DNA of 64,000 nt from Bradyrhizobium sp. SRL28 (GCF_018596315.1 NZ_JAHEAG010000005.1:62001-126000), one strand, 5' to 3'; counted from the stretch's first letter, positions 40,069 through 48,919 are shown. Numbers and translations are program-made. Notes: generated by a model from the letters alone, not told the origin.

Positions 40069-40371
40069 CCGCCGAGGCGGTGGTCATCGAAGCCTTGCCC
40101 TGCAACAACGCCTTGATCCGCTGCAGAACGCAGCGTCCTGTCGGCTTGCGTGATCTCCTCGTCGTTTGGCGCCACAAGGCGCGACCCAATGCGGAGGCCA
40201 GCTCGGTAGTGCGCTGCACCGTTCTTTTGCTCGATCCCGTTGCTGGCAATTCGGCCCCGGGGCGAGCATAGTTGCGCCGTCACAATTCCGGATAGGTTCA
40301 TCGGCGTTGATGATGTGGACTCTCCCGGTCAACGCCGGTGATCCTCGGTTCGGACAACCGGAGTCCCCGCC
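40069..40371. other. No gene seen
   Basis: No frame in this 303-base gap has a ribosome site or family resemblance. It probably contains the promoter of the DUF2270 gene. Confidence 0.5.
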
Positions 40372-41046
40372 ATGTCTGTCACGGCTTCCAGCGAAACACA
40401 CCGCCAACACACCTTCGATTCTGCTGAAATGGGCGCCATCGCTCATCTCTACCGGGGCGAAGTCTACCGTTCGACGATCTGGAGAACGCGGCTCGACAAC
40501 ACGACCAACTGGGCGATCGTCACCATGGGCATCGCCTTGTCGACGACCTTTTCGAGCCCGGAGGCCTCACCGCTGCCGCTCCTGCTCGTAGGCCTGCTCA
40601 TCGCCGTGTTTCTCGGCATGGAGGCGCGGCGTTATCGCTACTTCAATGTTTGGCGCGCCCGCGCTCGATGGATGGAGATGAATTTCTACGCGCCAATATT
40701 CACCGGTGAAGCGCGCGACGATAGCTGGCAGGCAATTCTCGGGCGCGACTACACGGCGCCTCGCCACCACATTTCGTTCATCCGCGCGGCGGGGCGGCGG
40801 CTGCGTCGCAACTACGTCTGGATTCTCGCCGTCCAGGTGATTGCCTATTACGGCAAGATAGCGATCCATCCGACGCCTGCGTCAACCCTGGCGGAATTTG
40901 TCGATCGCGCCGCAGTCGGACCGATTCCCGGCTGGGTCGTTCTGATGATCGGCTTTGCCTACAATTTCGGCTGGCTGGCGTTCGCGCTCGGCACGATGTG
41001 GCTCGACCAACGCGAGCACAGCGGTGACAAGGTGGCGATGGGTTAG
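40372..41046 (+). CDS. DUF2270 integral membrane protein
   Basis: The 224-residue protein fits DUF2270: AHLYRGEVYRSTIWRTRLDN then two helices (about 50-85), the RRYRYFNVWRARARWMEMNF motif, and two C-terminal helices (about 145-160 and 185-210). GGAG lies 8 bases before the ATG. The function is unknown; the conserved aromatic/Arg-rich loop lies on the cytoplasmic side by the positive-inside rule. Confidence 0.88.
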   Translation: MSVTASSETHRQHTFDSAEMGAIAHLYRGEVYRSTIWRTRLDNTTNWAIVTMGIALSTTFSSPEASPLPLLLVGLLIAVFLGMEARRYRYFNVWRARARWMEMNFYAPIFTGEARDDSWQAILGRDYTAPRHHISFIRAAGRRLRRNYVWILAVQVIAYYGKIAIHPTPASTLAEFVDRAAVGPIPGWVVLMIGFAYNFGWLAFALGTMWLDQREHSGDKVAMG

Positions 41047-41422
41047 CGGTAGCGCGAAAGCCATGTCGCTGTGCACCAGCGATGACAAACGCGCGACCCT
41101 GGCGCGGAACCGCGGCGCGCAGCAGGCGTTGCTGTCGCAGCCGCGCTAAACGCGATGTCCTTGTGCACGGCGCTATGTGCAGACGTGTTTGATGTTCGCC
41201 GCTTCCATTGAAACCCGAAAACCGAACCGCTCGAAAAATCTCGCCGGCTCGAAATAAACAGTCTCTGAACTACCCGTTCGGCCGACGTTCATATCAACCG
41301 CTTAAGGTCTCCATCCAGGAACTGAAAGTTAGTGAACCCATGGACGTAGTTCCCGGCGGTGGGCCCGACTCCACGCCGCCCAATAATCTACGCAGGGACA
41401 CACTCACAATGGAGGAGACATC
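41047..41422. other. No gene seen
   Basis: This 376-base gap holds only an open frame (41208-41426) without a ribosome site that runs into the next gene. It presumably contains the promoter of the secreted-protein gene at 41423. Confidence 0.5.
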
Positions 41423-41647
41423 ATGAAGAAGTTTCTTATTCCGGCTGCGGTCGCAGTAATCATGACAGGCGCTGCCTATGCTCAGACGGAGTTTTATGTA
41501 GTGCAAGATACCTCCACGAAGAAATGCACCATCGTGGACAAGAAGCCGACCATCGCCACCACTGTCGTTGTTGGCGACGGCAAGGTGTTCAAGTCGCGCA
41601 CCGCAGCAGAAACCGGGATGAAGACCATGAAGGTCTGCGCGAACTAA
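41423..41647 (+). CDS. Small secreted protein
   Basis: The 74-residue product has a signal peptide (MKKFLIPAAVAVIMTGAAYA) and a short mature part (QTEFYVVQDTSTKKCTIVDK, ending MKTMKVCAN) with two Cys that may pair. A strong GGAGGAG precedes the ATG and a hairpin terminator follows. I recognise the type from Bradyrhizobium, where several paralogues are usual; the function is unknown. Confidence 0.8.
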   Translation: MKKFLIPAAVAVIMTGAAYAQTEFYVVQDTSTKKCTIVDKKPTIATTVVVGDGKVFKSRTAAETGMKTMKVCAN

Positions 41648-41700
41648 GGGCGGCGGTGGCGAGCGATAATTCCCGCTCCGTCCGCTCCCATCGAAAAGTG

Positions 41701-41722
41701 AGAGGCCGCCGAAGCGGCCTCT
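41701..41722 (+). terminator. Hairpin AGAGGCCGCC / GGCGGCCTCT
   Basis: A 9-10 base perfect stem with the tiny loop GAAG, lying about 55 bases after the stop of the small secreted gene, followed by CTATTC. Confidence 0.85.
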
Positions 41723-41758
41723 CTATTCACCGGCACATACCAACTGGAGGATCAGGGA

Positions 41759-42109
41759 ATGTTGAAATCAATGCGCAAATATGCGTTCGGCGCCGCAGCG
41801 GCAACTGCTCTTTTCGTATTTCCGATCTCGGCCTTTTCCCAATCCATTGAGGTTGGACCGGGAGGCGTCCGAGTCTACGAGGGTCGAGGAGGGCAATGCG
41901 AGCAATTGCGGCGTGCCTGTGAAAACAAGGACGCGCTAGGGGAGCGGGGTGAAGGAAATTGCCGCAGATACCGAGAGACCTGCCAAAGGCCAGTTCGCAG
42001 GGACGTGTGCGGCGAATTGAGACAAGCCTGCCTCAACAAGGACGCGTTGGGCGAACGAGGCGAAGGAAACTGCCGCAGGTATCGCGAGACCTGTAGAGGT
42101 CGGTTGTAA
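41759..42109 (+). CDS. Secreted protein of two Cys-rich tandem repeats
   Basis: The 116-residue protein has a signal peptide (about 1-28, ending SAFSQ) and two copies of a 30-residue unit with the pattern C-x2-LR-x-AC-x-NKDALGERGEGN-CRRYRETC. Each unit has four Cys. The units differ mainly at silent codon positions, which suggests selection on the protein. GGAGG precedes the ATG. It may be a disulfide-rich periplasmic or surface protein; no family is recognised. Confidence 0.78.
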   Translation: MLKSMRKYAFGAAAATALFVFPISAFSQSIEVGPGGVRVYEGRGGQCEQLRRACENKDALGERGEGNCRRYRETCQRPVRRDVCGELRQACLNKDALGERGEGNCRRYRETCRGRL

Positions 42110-42180
42110 ACGTTGGTAATTCTGGGTGTTGCAGAGTGGTCCGGCATTGCCCCGACCGCCCCGCACACCCGTCACCGCGA

Positions 42181-42202
42181 AGGCCGCCTCGCTTGGCGGC
42201 CT
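42181..42202 (+). terminator. Hairpin AGGCCGCC / GGCGGCCT
   Basis: An 8-base perfect stem with a 6-base loop, followed by CGTTC, about 70 bases after the Cys-repeat gene. It has the same core as the terminator at 41701. Confidence 0.8.
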
Positions 42203-42275
42203 CGTTCATATCAGGACAAGCCTGCGACGCTGCCTGTTGGCACATTGCGTCATCGCGAATTGTTGCAGGCTAGCC

Positions 42276-43211
42276 CTACCCCAAGCTACCGGCGAAGCGT
42301 TCGGCCAGACGGTCACGCTTGAATTCCTCAACAACAAAGTCGACGAAGACGCGGGTCTTCGCAGGCAGCAGCGTACGGCTCGCGTAGTAGATGGAGATCG
42401 GCCCACCGTCGCTGTACCATTGGGGTACGAGGCGCACGAGCGTGCCGCGCTCCAAATGCGGGAGCGCATGGCTCATCGCGATCAACGTCACACCGAGGCC
42501 AAGCAGGGCTGCCCGGCAGGTGGCTTCCGGATCGTCGAAGACAATCGTCTCCGCCAGTTTCGCTGGAATTTCGGTACCCGCCGCATTGCGCATCAAACGT
42601 TCGCGAATCCGGCCCGTGCGCGATGAGCGCCATGCGATTCCTTCGAATGCAGCAAGCCCGGTGGGGTCGGTCGGCAATGTACGGTTCTTGAGATACTCCG
42701 GCGCGGCGACCGCGATCAGGTGTAGCGGCGCCAGCGCGCGCGAGACAACGCCTGGCGTCCATTCAATGCCGCCCCCGATCGCGGCATCGTATCCATCGGC
42801 GATCAAATCGATCTGACGCGTAGTGAATTGCCAATCGGGTCGAATGCCCGGATAGCGCGCCAGGAACGCTGGCAACAGCGGAAGGATGTAATCCGCACCG
42901 AAGTTGAGGCCCATGCTCACCTTGAGCACGCCCGCCGGCTCTCCGCCATCCGTCGCCATCCCCGAAATCGCCTGCTGTAGTTCGTCCAGATTGCCCTTGA
43001 TGGCGAGCAGGAAGCGCTCACCAGCGTCGGTGAGCGTCAGCTTGCGTGTGCTCCTGTGAAACAACCGGGTGCCGAGATTGCGCTCCAGCATCGCCACGTT
43101 CCGGCTGACTGCCGCCGGAGTGAGGGCAAGCCGACGCGCCGCGGCCGAGAAACTGGCGGTTTCGGCACTGCGGACGAAGGATTCGAGGTTGGCGAGGGTT
43201 TCCAGAGGAAT
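42276..43211 (-). CDS. LysR family regulator with a non-canonical start
   Basis: The first ATG (43097) would remove most of the helix-turn-helix. The same frame stays open upstream and encodes LETLANLESFVRSAETASFS and ALTPAAVSRNVAMLE, a complete LysR DNA-binding domain. Two in-frame stops (TGATGA) lie a little further up, at about 43242. Only ATT (43211), CTG (43205) or GTT codons are available as starts. The substrate-binding domain (about 90-295) is intact. It is divergent from SnoaL/reductase genes and probably regulates them. Either a rare start codon or a recent start-codon mutation applies. Confidence 0.8.
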   Translation of the reverse strand: MPLETLANLESFVRSAETASFSAAARRLALTPAAVSRNVAMLERNLGTRLFHRSTRKLTLTDAGERFLLAIKGNLDELQQAISGMATDGGEPAGVLKVSMGLNFGADYILPLLPAFLARYPGIRPDWQFTTRQIDLIADGYDAAIGGGIEWTPGVVSRALAPLHLIAVAAPEYLKNRTLPTDPTGLAAFEGIAWRSSRTGRIRERLMRNAAGTEIPAKLAETIVFDDPEATCRAALLGLGVTLIAMSHALPHLERGTLVRLVPQWYSDGGPISIYYASRTLLPAKTRVFVDFVVEEFKRDRLAERFAGSLG

Positions 43212-43382
43212 ACCTTCAACGGATGCTTGAAAGTAATTTCATCAATTACCGGCTAATCGTAGGCGAATTTGTCGCCATTATCCACTGCAGAAAGCGCAGC
43301 TTCTCGGCCAAAAAGGCCGGCCTTGCCGCCGAAAGTCACGGCGCCAGGCAACCGCTGCGCCCATAAGTTTGGAGCGACATCC

Positions 43383-43823
43383 ATGACCAAGATCAGCGTG
43401 AGCGAAGCCGCGAAGGCGGTTGTTCGGCGGAACACCGTAGAGGTGCAAGGCGGCGGGAGTTTCGAGGTGTTCGAGGAATTGTTCGCCGACGATTTTCTCG
43501 ACCATACGCCGCAGCCGGGACGCACGCCTGACAAGGCCGGCGCGCGCGAACTTTACAAGGTTCTGCGCGCCGCCTTCCCGGACTTCCACGCAGACATCCA
43601 CTGGCAGCTAGCCGATGGCGACCGGGTGACGACCTACAAAACTTATCACGGCACGCACAAAGGCGAGTTCTTCGGCATCGCGCCAACCGGTCGCAAAATT
43701 CAATTCGAGACGGTGGACGTGATGGGCGTGCGCGACGGCAAGATCACCGAGCACTGGGGCGTGGCCAATCTGTTCTCTCTCATGCGGCAACTCGGCGCGC
43801 TTCCCGGCACGCCCAAGGCCTGA
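43383..43823 (+). CDS. SnoaL-like ester cyclase family protein
   Basis: The 146-residue protein has the SnoaL/NTF2-like fold: EVFEELFADDFLDHTPQPGR, AAFPDFHADIHWQLADGDRV and GRKIQFETVDVMGVRDGKIT, with EHWG. The His and Asp residues of these motifs form the usual pocket. Members are cyclases, hydrolases or small-molecule binding proteins; the substrate is unknown. GGAG lies 8 bases before the ATG at 43383. The reductase-like gene follows 23 bases later. Confidence 0.85.
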   Translation: MTKISVSEAAKAVVRRNTVEVQGGGSFEVFEELFADDFLDHTPQPGRTPDKAGARELYKVLRAAFPDFHADIHWQLADGDRVTTYKTYHGTHKGEFFGIAPTGRKIQFETVDVMGVRDGKITEHWGVANLFSLMRQLGALPGTPKA

Positions 43824-43846
43824 AGCCGCCTATAGGAGGACAGGAC

Positions 43847-44446
43847 ATGAGCATCGGTATCATTGGAGCGGGCAGTATCGGCCTGGCTGTCGCACGGACG
43901 CTGTCGCGAGTTGGAATTGCCGCAACCATCGCCAACAGCCGAGGACCCGACTCGCTCAAGGAGTCCGTCGCTGCTCTGGGCCCGACCATCAAGGCGGGAA
44001 CGCGCGAGCAAGCCGCCGCCGCAGACATCGTTCTGATCGCGGTCAACTGGTCGAAACTGCCGCAGGCCGTGGCTGGGCTGCCGCCCTGGGGCGGACGGAT
44101 CGTCATTGACGCCAACAACCCGATCGAAGCCCCGCTGTTCAAGCCGGTCGATCTGCAGGGCCGTATTTCAAGCGAGGTGGTCGCCGACCTGGTGAGTGGT
44201 GCGCGCCTCGTAAAAGCATTCAATCATCTGAAGGCAGACGTACTGGCAAGCGATCCACGGGCAGACGGTGGCCGTCGCGTGCTCTTCTACTCTGGCGATG
44301 ATAGCGCCGCAAAGGCGGAGGTCAGAGCATTGATCGACCGCGTCGGATTCGCCGGTATCGATCTTGGCCCACTCGCCCTCGGCGGAAGACTCTCACAATT
44401 TCCCGGTGGGCCATTGCCGAACCAGAATCTGGTGAAAATCGGATAA
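43847..44446 (+). CDS. NADPH-dependent F420 reductase-like Rossmann protein
   Basis: The 199-residue protein begins with a Rossmann motif (MSIGIIGAGSIGLAVARTLS) and has IVIDANNPIE and ARLVKAFNHL, as in F420:NADPH oxidoreductase-like (NADP_bind_F420) proteins. It probably oxidises or reduces a small substrate using NADP(H); F420 itself is not expected in this organism. GGAGG lies before the ATG. It forms an operon with the SnoaL gene. Confidence 0.85.
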   Translation: MSIGIIGAGSIGLAVARTLSRVGIAATIANSRGPDSLKESVAALGPTIKAGTREQAAAADIVLIAVNWSKLPQAVAGLPPWGGRIVIDANNPIEAPLFKPVDLQGRISSEVVADLVSGARLVKAFNHLKADVLASDPRADGGRRVLFYSGDDSAAKAEVRALIDRVGFAGIDLGPLALGGRLSQFPGGPLPNQNLVKIG

Positions 44447-44482
44447 TCCCGCGAGGAGCCTCGACCATGACGGAGAAAGCGT

Positions 44483-45001
44483 TCAGCTCTTGCGCAGGAA
44501 TACGTAGTCGGCGGAGTACGGCACGTTGCGATAGCTGCCCGGCTTGTCGCAATCGCCCTCGAGCTTGCCGCCCGCCGTGTTGATCCGCTGCACCGTCGTG
44601 ACACCGGAGAGGATGCCGGTGCCGCGCCCGGACGTCACGGTCAGCTTGAGCAAGGGGATATCGTTCGGCGTGGCGCCGGGCGCGTTGCCGACCGCCTTGC
44701 CGACGACGGCGCTGGAGTCGATGTGCTCCCAGTTCGGCCCCGCGTAGTGCCGGCCGACCGTCTTGCCATCGAGCAGCAAGGTTGCGGTCGGCTCGCGGAA
44801 TGCCCAGGCCAGCTTGCCGTCGGCCCCGGCCTTGCATTCGTAAATCTGTGCGCCTTCGGCGTGGAGCGTGAGCACGATCGCCTCGCCGGGCGCTGCGATG
44901 GCGTCAGGAAGGGGTGTCTGGGCGGAGGCGCTCAAAACTGACGCCGATGACAAGAGCAGAGCAAGTGCGGCATTCCGGACAATCGGCATCATGAAATCCA
45001 T
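44483..45001 (-). CDS. DUF3455 secreted protein, copy 1
   Basis: The 172-residue protein has a signal peptide (cleaved near ASAQ) and a DUF3455 domain (LPDAIAAPGE; HAEGAQIYECKA; TVGRHYAGPNWEH; TTVQRINTAGGKLEG; YSADYVFLRKS). It is about 70% identical to the neighbour at 45094. The start is ambiguous: comparison with the paralogue favours 44989, though 45001 is the longest. A hairpin lies just before the first ATG. Function unknown. Confidence 0.85.
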   Translation of the reverse strand: MDFMMPIVRNAALALLLSSASVLSASAQTPLPDAIAAPGEAIVLTLHAEGAQIYECKAGADGKLAWAFREPTATLLLDGKTVGRHYAGPNWEHIDSSAVVGKAVGNAPGATPNDIPLLKLTVTSGRGTGILSGVTTVQRINTAGGKLEGDCDKPGSYRNVPYSADYVFLRKS

Positions 45002-45027
45002 GGTGTTGGCCCCGAAAGACCAACACC
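45002..45027. promoter_or_regulatory. Perfect hairpin adjoining the DUF3455 copy 1 start
   Basis: GGTGTTGG and CCAACACC pair exactly around a ten-base loop, ending one base from the ATG at 45001 on the minus strand. It could hide the ribosome site or, if translation starts at 44989, act as a leader hairpin or terminator of the upstream gene. Confidence 0.5.
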
Positions 45028-45043
45028 ATTATCAGCCAATTAT

Positions 45044-45074
45044 GCCATCGCCTTGACGAGGTTGTCCGAAACCT
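45044..45074 (-). pseudogene. Relic of the icd 3' end
   Basis: These 31 bases match 45797-45827, the end of the icd gene, with a single mismatch. On the minus strand they read VSDNLVKAMA, against [11 protein letters not shown] at the IDH C-terminus. The relic lies upstream of DUF3455 copy 1 just as the true icd end lies upstream of copy 2, which marks a tandem duplication of icd-end plus DUF3455. Confidence 0.85.
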
Positions 45075-45093
45075 CCCGGATGGCAGCGTCGTA

Positions 45094-45600
45094 TCAGCCC
45101 TTGCGCAGGAACACGTAATCGGCCGAGTAGGGGACGCTTTCATAGGTGCCTGCCTTGTAGCAGGCGCCATTGAGCTTTCCACCCATCGTGTTGATCCGTT
45201 GCACTGTCGTCGCAGCACTGAGAACACCGTTGCCGCGCCGGGAAGTGACTCCGAGCTTCAGCCAGGGAATGTCCATTGCGACCTGCCCCGGGGCGGTGCC
45301 GACGACCTGGCCGACCACCGCGCTGCCGTCGCTGTACTCCCAGTTCGGTCCGGCATAATGCCGGCCGACCGTCTTGCCGCCGGAAAAAAGCGTCGCGATC
45401 GGCTCGCGAAGCGCCCAGGCGAGTGCGCCGTCAGCGCTGGTCTTGCATTCATAGACCTGCGCGCCTTCGGCATGCAGGGTGAGCATCGCGGTTTCACCCG
45501 GAGCGGCGATGGCCTCGGGAAGTGATGTCTGGGCGGTCGCGTTGACGAGCGACCCGGTGAGAAAGATAGCAGTAAGTACGGCGTTCTTAGGGAACGACAC
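45094..45600 (-). CDS. DUF3455 secreted protein, copy 2
   Basis: The 168-residue paralogue of the gene at 44483 has a signal peptide (about 1-24, ending NATAQ) and all DUF3455 blocks (LPEAIAAPGETAMLTLHAEG; GRHYAGPNWEYSDGSAVVGQ). It starts at GTG 45600 with GGAG 7 bases upstream. It lies about 190 bases downstream of icd on the same strand; the gap shows nothing definite. The function of the family is unknown. Confidence 0.87.
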   Translation of the reverse strand: MSFPKNAVLTAIFLTGSLVNATAQTSLPEAIAAPGETAMLTLHAEGAQVYECKTSADGALAWALREPIATLFSGGKTVGRHYAGPNWEYSDGSAVVGQVVGTAPGQVAMDIPWLKLGVTSRRGNGVLSAATTVQRINTMGGKLNGACYKAGTYESVPYSADYVFLRKG

Positions 45601-45789
45601 GGTAATGCTCCGTCATTGGTTTTTTATTGCTGCAAGCCAACGGGCCGCGCGAATGCGCGCCCGACGACAGGCTCCGAGCAATCCATCGTGCCCCAAGCGG
45701 AGACATGGATTGTTCGTCGCTCTGCCCCGTTGCGCAAACGCTTCGCGCTTGTCGCAGGCAATGATGTGGCGGGAGTTGGGAAGGCGGCT

Positions 45790-47004
45790 TTAAGCCGCCA
45801 TCGCCTTGGCGAGGTTGTCCGAAACCTTGTCGAGGAAGCCGGTGGTGGACAGCCAGCGCTGGTCGGCGCCGACCAGGAGCGCAAGGTCCTTGGTCATGTA
45901 GCCTTCCTCGACGGTCGCGACGCAGACCTTCTCCAGCGTCTCGGCGAATTTCGCGAGCTCGGGGTTGTTGTCGAGCTTGGCGCGGTGCGACAGGCCACGG
46001 GTCCAGGCGAAGATCGACGCAATCGAATTGGTCGAGGTCTCCTTGCCCTTCTGGTGCTCGCGGTAGTGCCGGGTCACCGTGCCGTGGGCGGCTTCGGCTT
46101 CGACGGTCTTGCCGTCGGGCGTGAGTAGCACCGAGGTCATCAGGCCGAGCGAGCCGTAGCCTTGGGCAACCGTGTCCGACTGCACGTCGCCGTCGTAGTT
46201 CTTGCAGGCCCAGACATAGCCGCCGGACCATTTCAGCGCGGAAGCGACCATATCGTCGATCAGGCGGTGTTCGTAGGTGAGCCGCTTGGCCTCGAATTCC
46301 TTCTTGAATTCGCGGTCGTAGATGTCCTGGAAGATGTCCTTGAAGCGGCCGTCGTAGACCTTCAGAATCGTGTTCTTGGTCGAGAGATAGACGGGATAGC
46401 CGCGCAGCAGGCCGTAATTCAGCGAGGCGCGCGCGAAGTCGATGATGGAATCATCGAGGTTGTACATGCCCATCGCGACGCCGGCGTCGGGGGACTTGAA
46501 CACTTCCTTCTCGATCACGGTGCCGTCCTCGCCGACGAATTTCATCGTCAGCGTGCCCTTGCCTGGGAACTTGAAATCGGTGGCGCGGTACTGGTCGCCA
46601 TAGGCGTGGCGGCCGATGATGATCGGTTTGGTCCAGCCGGGAACAAGGCGCGGCACGTTCTTGCAGATGATCGGCTCGCGGAAGATCACGCCGCCGAGGA
46701 TGTTGCGGATGGTGCCGTTCGGCGACTTCCACATCTCCTTCAGGCCGAATTCCTTCACCCGGGCTTCGTCGGGGGTGATGGTGGCGCATTTGACGCCGAC
46801 GCCGACCTTCTTGATGGCGTTGGCGGCGTCAATCGTAACCTGGTCGTTGGTCTGGTCGCGGTACTCCATTCCGAGGTCAAAATACAAAAGCTCGACATCG
46901 AGGAAGGGGTTGATCAGCTTGTCCTTGATGTACTGCCAGATGATCCGGGTCATCTCGTCGCCATCGAGTTCGACGACGGGGTTGGTCACCTTGATTTTTG
47001 CCAT
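45790..47004 (-). CDS. icd: NADP-dependent isocitrate dehydrogenase
   Basis: The 404-residue enzyme is of the eukaryote-like homodimeric type: [20 protein letters not shown] at the start, the phosphate/isocitrate region ([20 protein letters not shown]) and the NADP site ([20 protein letters not shown]). It converts isocitrate to 2-oxoglutarate, making NADPH in the citric acid cycle. No ribosome site is obvious; the ATG follows a CCCCCTCC stretch. Part of its 3' end is duplicated at 45044. Confidence 0.97.
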   Translation of the reverse strand: MAKIKVTNPVVELDGDEMTRIIWQYIKDKLINPFLDVELLYFDLGMEYRDQTNDQVTIDAANAIKKVGVGVKCATITPDEARVKEFGLKEMWKSPNGTIRNILGGVIFREPIICKNVPRLVPGWTKPIIIGRHAYGDQYRATDFKFPGKGTLTMKFVGEDGTVIEKEVFKSPDAGVAMGMYNLDDSIIDFARASLNYGLLRGYPVYLSTKNTILKVYDGRFKDIFQDIYDREFKKEFEAKRLTYEHRLIDDMVASALKWSGGYVWACKNYDGDVQSDTVAQGYGSLGLMTSVLLTPDGKTVEAEAAHGTVTRHYREHQKGKETSTNSIASIFAWTRGLSHRAKLDNNPELAKFAETLEKVCVATVEEGYMTKDLALLVGADQRWLSTTGFLDKVSDNLAKAMAA

Positions 47005-47129
47005 GATGGAGGGGGCCTTTTTTGGAAAACCGCGCGTTTCGGGCGGGGTGGAGTGATTATAGGCGGCCTATAGCACTGCAAACCGGCCGGCGAAAGCCAA
47101 GCCGTTATGCAGTTTCAGCTCATCCTTTA

Positions 47130-47186
47130 GGACTTCTTGGTTTGACGCGTTTTCTTAACGCGAACCGGGTCCCACTTCGCTCGAAA
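47130..47186. repeat. Rhizobial intergenic repeat (AAAACGCGTCAAACCAAGAAG type)
   Basis: On the minus strand it reads CGAGCGAAGTGGGACCCGGT, then TCGCGTTAAGAAAACGCG, with a small inverted pair CGCGTT/AACGCG. I recognise this as a common intergenic sequence of Bradyrhizobium and related rhizobia, usually seen as GCGAAGTGGxxACCGGTTCG. It lies beyond the stop of the hydrolase gene. Confidence 0.5.
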
Positions 47187-47191
47187 ACGCT

Positions 47192-48919
47192 TTAAATTGC
47201 CGCCTGGGTCGCCGTCCCCGCCACCACGTACCAGGTCACGAACATGCCGCAAATCAGGGCGCCCGGCAGGCTGGAGCCTGTCCGCCGCCAGGTGAAGGTC
47301 GCGATCACGGCGCAGATCGCCAATAGCGGCACGAACTGGATGGCGACGATGGTCGACAGCGGCACGAAGCCGGGGTCGGGCAGCGGGTTGAACAGCTTTC
47401 CGGTGAGCCAGAGAATGGCGTATTGCCCGCCCACCAGCACGATGAAGCCCAGCGTCAGTGCCAGGATATTGGTCAAATAGAGCGCCCCGCGGGGCGCCGC
47501 CATAGTCGAGAAATTGCGGTGCAGGACGTGCAGCGCGATTACAAAAAACGCCGTGAACGGCACGAGATAGACCAGGAAGATCAGGAACTGCTTTGCGCTC
47601 ATCAGCTTCAGCGCGACGATCCAGAACCGGAAATCGATCTTGAAGGCGAGGTCGGCGAGCCATAGCGCGGCATAGCCGACCGCGACTGACGCGACGGCGA
47701 TCACGACCGACTGCAGGACAATGCCGGACCGGCTGGCGCGCTTGGGTGCGAAGCGCATCAGGGCCAGCGTGATCAGGCCGTTGATGACCGCCCAGACCAG
47801 GATCTGGTTGGTGATGCCCTGCGGCAGGAAGGCGGAGGGCGTTACGAAGGTGCCGCCCAGTGCGAACGCCGGATAATAGGTCAGCGCGGGGATAAAGGCC
47901 GACAGGATAAAGGCTGTGGTCCAGCGCCGGCCGCTCGCTGCCGAATGTTCGGGCATGGTGCCGTCGGCGATTTCGGGCAACCGCAGCCGGGAATACATCG
48001 GCGCCTCCAGCAGCCCGTCAAACGCCCCGATCAAAAGCGCGACAAAGCCGATCAGCGCGATCAGCGTGCCGATCTCCTTGCGAAACCAGATCTGGTCGTC
48101 GACCGGGCGGGGCGTGCCGCCCTGCAGGGTTTTGGCGAACCAGTCGAGGCTGTGGCCGATGGCCTCGTGGGAGATGTGCTCGGCCGGATGGGTGATGGCG
48201 GGGGTGTAGAGCACCCGCGCCGTGCCTTGCTCGATATCGCCATAGACCTTGCCTGGCACCACCGGGCCTTGCGCGCCGAACAGGGCCCAGAGTTTCGGGC
48301 TCTGGGTGACGTCACGGGCGAGGTCGACACCCCACATCAGGGTCGAGAACTCTTCATATTGGGCGAACACCAGCGCCACGTTTCGCGGCCAACTGGTTGT
48401 GCCCTCGGCGGCGAACGGCTTGCCGGTGGACGAGCCCTCCAGCACCATCGATTTGTAGTCGTTGGGCGCGGCGGTCGCCGCCGCCAGCACGGTCCAGCCG
48501 CCCATCGAGTGGCCCTCGAGCCCGATATTGTTCTTGTCCACGATTTCGAGGCTGCGCAGATAGGCGAGCCCATCGGGGCCGCCGAATCCATTGGCGAAGG
48601 CGGGCGGGTCGCTATAGCCGTGGCCGGTCTGGTCGAGCGCGAGCACCACATAGCCGCGGCGGGCGAACTCGATGGCAAAGCCGTCCTGGGTCTCGCGCGA
48701 ATTGATGTAGCCGTGAACCGCGAGGATGCCGGGGGCGGGGATCTGCGGCGTGGCATTCGCTGGGATGTAGAGCAACCCGCTCATGGTGTTGCCCTTGGCG
48801 CCCGTGAAGCGGACATCCTTGATTTGGATGCCGCCTGCGGTCTGGGTGAAATGGGCGAGCAGGCCGCCCGCCAGGATCAGGAGCACGCCCAGTATCGCCA
48901 ACGACCACCTGCCGCGCAT
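47192..48919 (-). CDS. Alpha/beta hydrolase with polytopic membrane domain
   Basis: The 575-residue protein has a signal-anchor (about 5-24), an alpha/beta hydrolase domain (about 35-290) with nucleophile motif EGHSMGGW and the oxyanion segment AVHGYINS, then about seven membrane helices (about 290-570). The likely topology places the hydrolase in the periplasm. GGGAGG precedes the ATG. It resembles acyl/ester hydrolases fused to membrane domains; the substrate is unknown. Confidence 0.85.
   Translation of the reverse strand: MRGRWSLAILGVLLILAGGLLAHFTQTAGGIQIKDVRFTGAKGNTMSGLLYIPANATPQIPAPGILAVHGYINSRETQDGFAIEFARRGYVVLALDQTGHGYSDPPAFANGFGGPDGLAYLRSLEIVDKNNIGLEGHSMGGWTVLAAATAAPNDYKSMVLEGSSTGKPFAAEGTTSWPRNVALVFAQYEEFSTLMWGVDLARDVTQSPKLWALFGAQGPVVPGKVYGDIEQGTARVLYTPAITHPAEHISHEAIGHSLDWFAKTLQGGTPRPVDDQIWFRKEIGTLIALIGFVALLIGAFDGLLEAPMYSRLRLPEIADGTMPEHSAASGRRWTTAFILSAFIPALTYYPAFALGGTFVTPSAFLPQGITNQILVWAVINGLITLALMRFAPKRASRSGIVLQSVVIAVASVAVGYAALWLADLAFKIDFRFWIVALKLMSAKQFLIFLVYLVPFTAFFVIALHVLHRNFSTMAAPRGALYLTNILALTLGFIVLVGGQYAILWLTGKLFNPLPDPGFVPLSTIVAIQFVPLLAICAVIATFTWRRTGSSLPGALICGMFVTWYVVAGTATQAAI

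Noticed and set aside
40084..40446. 120-residue minus-strand frame before DUF2270
   Set aside because: Overlaps the DUF2270 start, lacks a ribosome site and shows no motif.
45624..46231. Frames of 214 and 86 residues overlapping the icd 3' region
   Set aside because: Alternative-frame readings of icd; only the 404-residue frame has IDH motifs.
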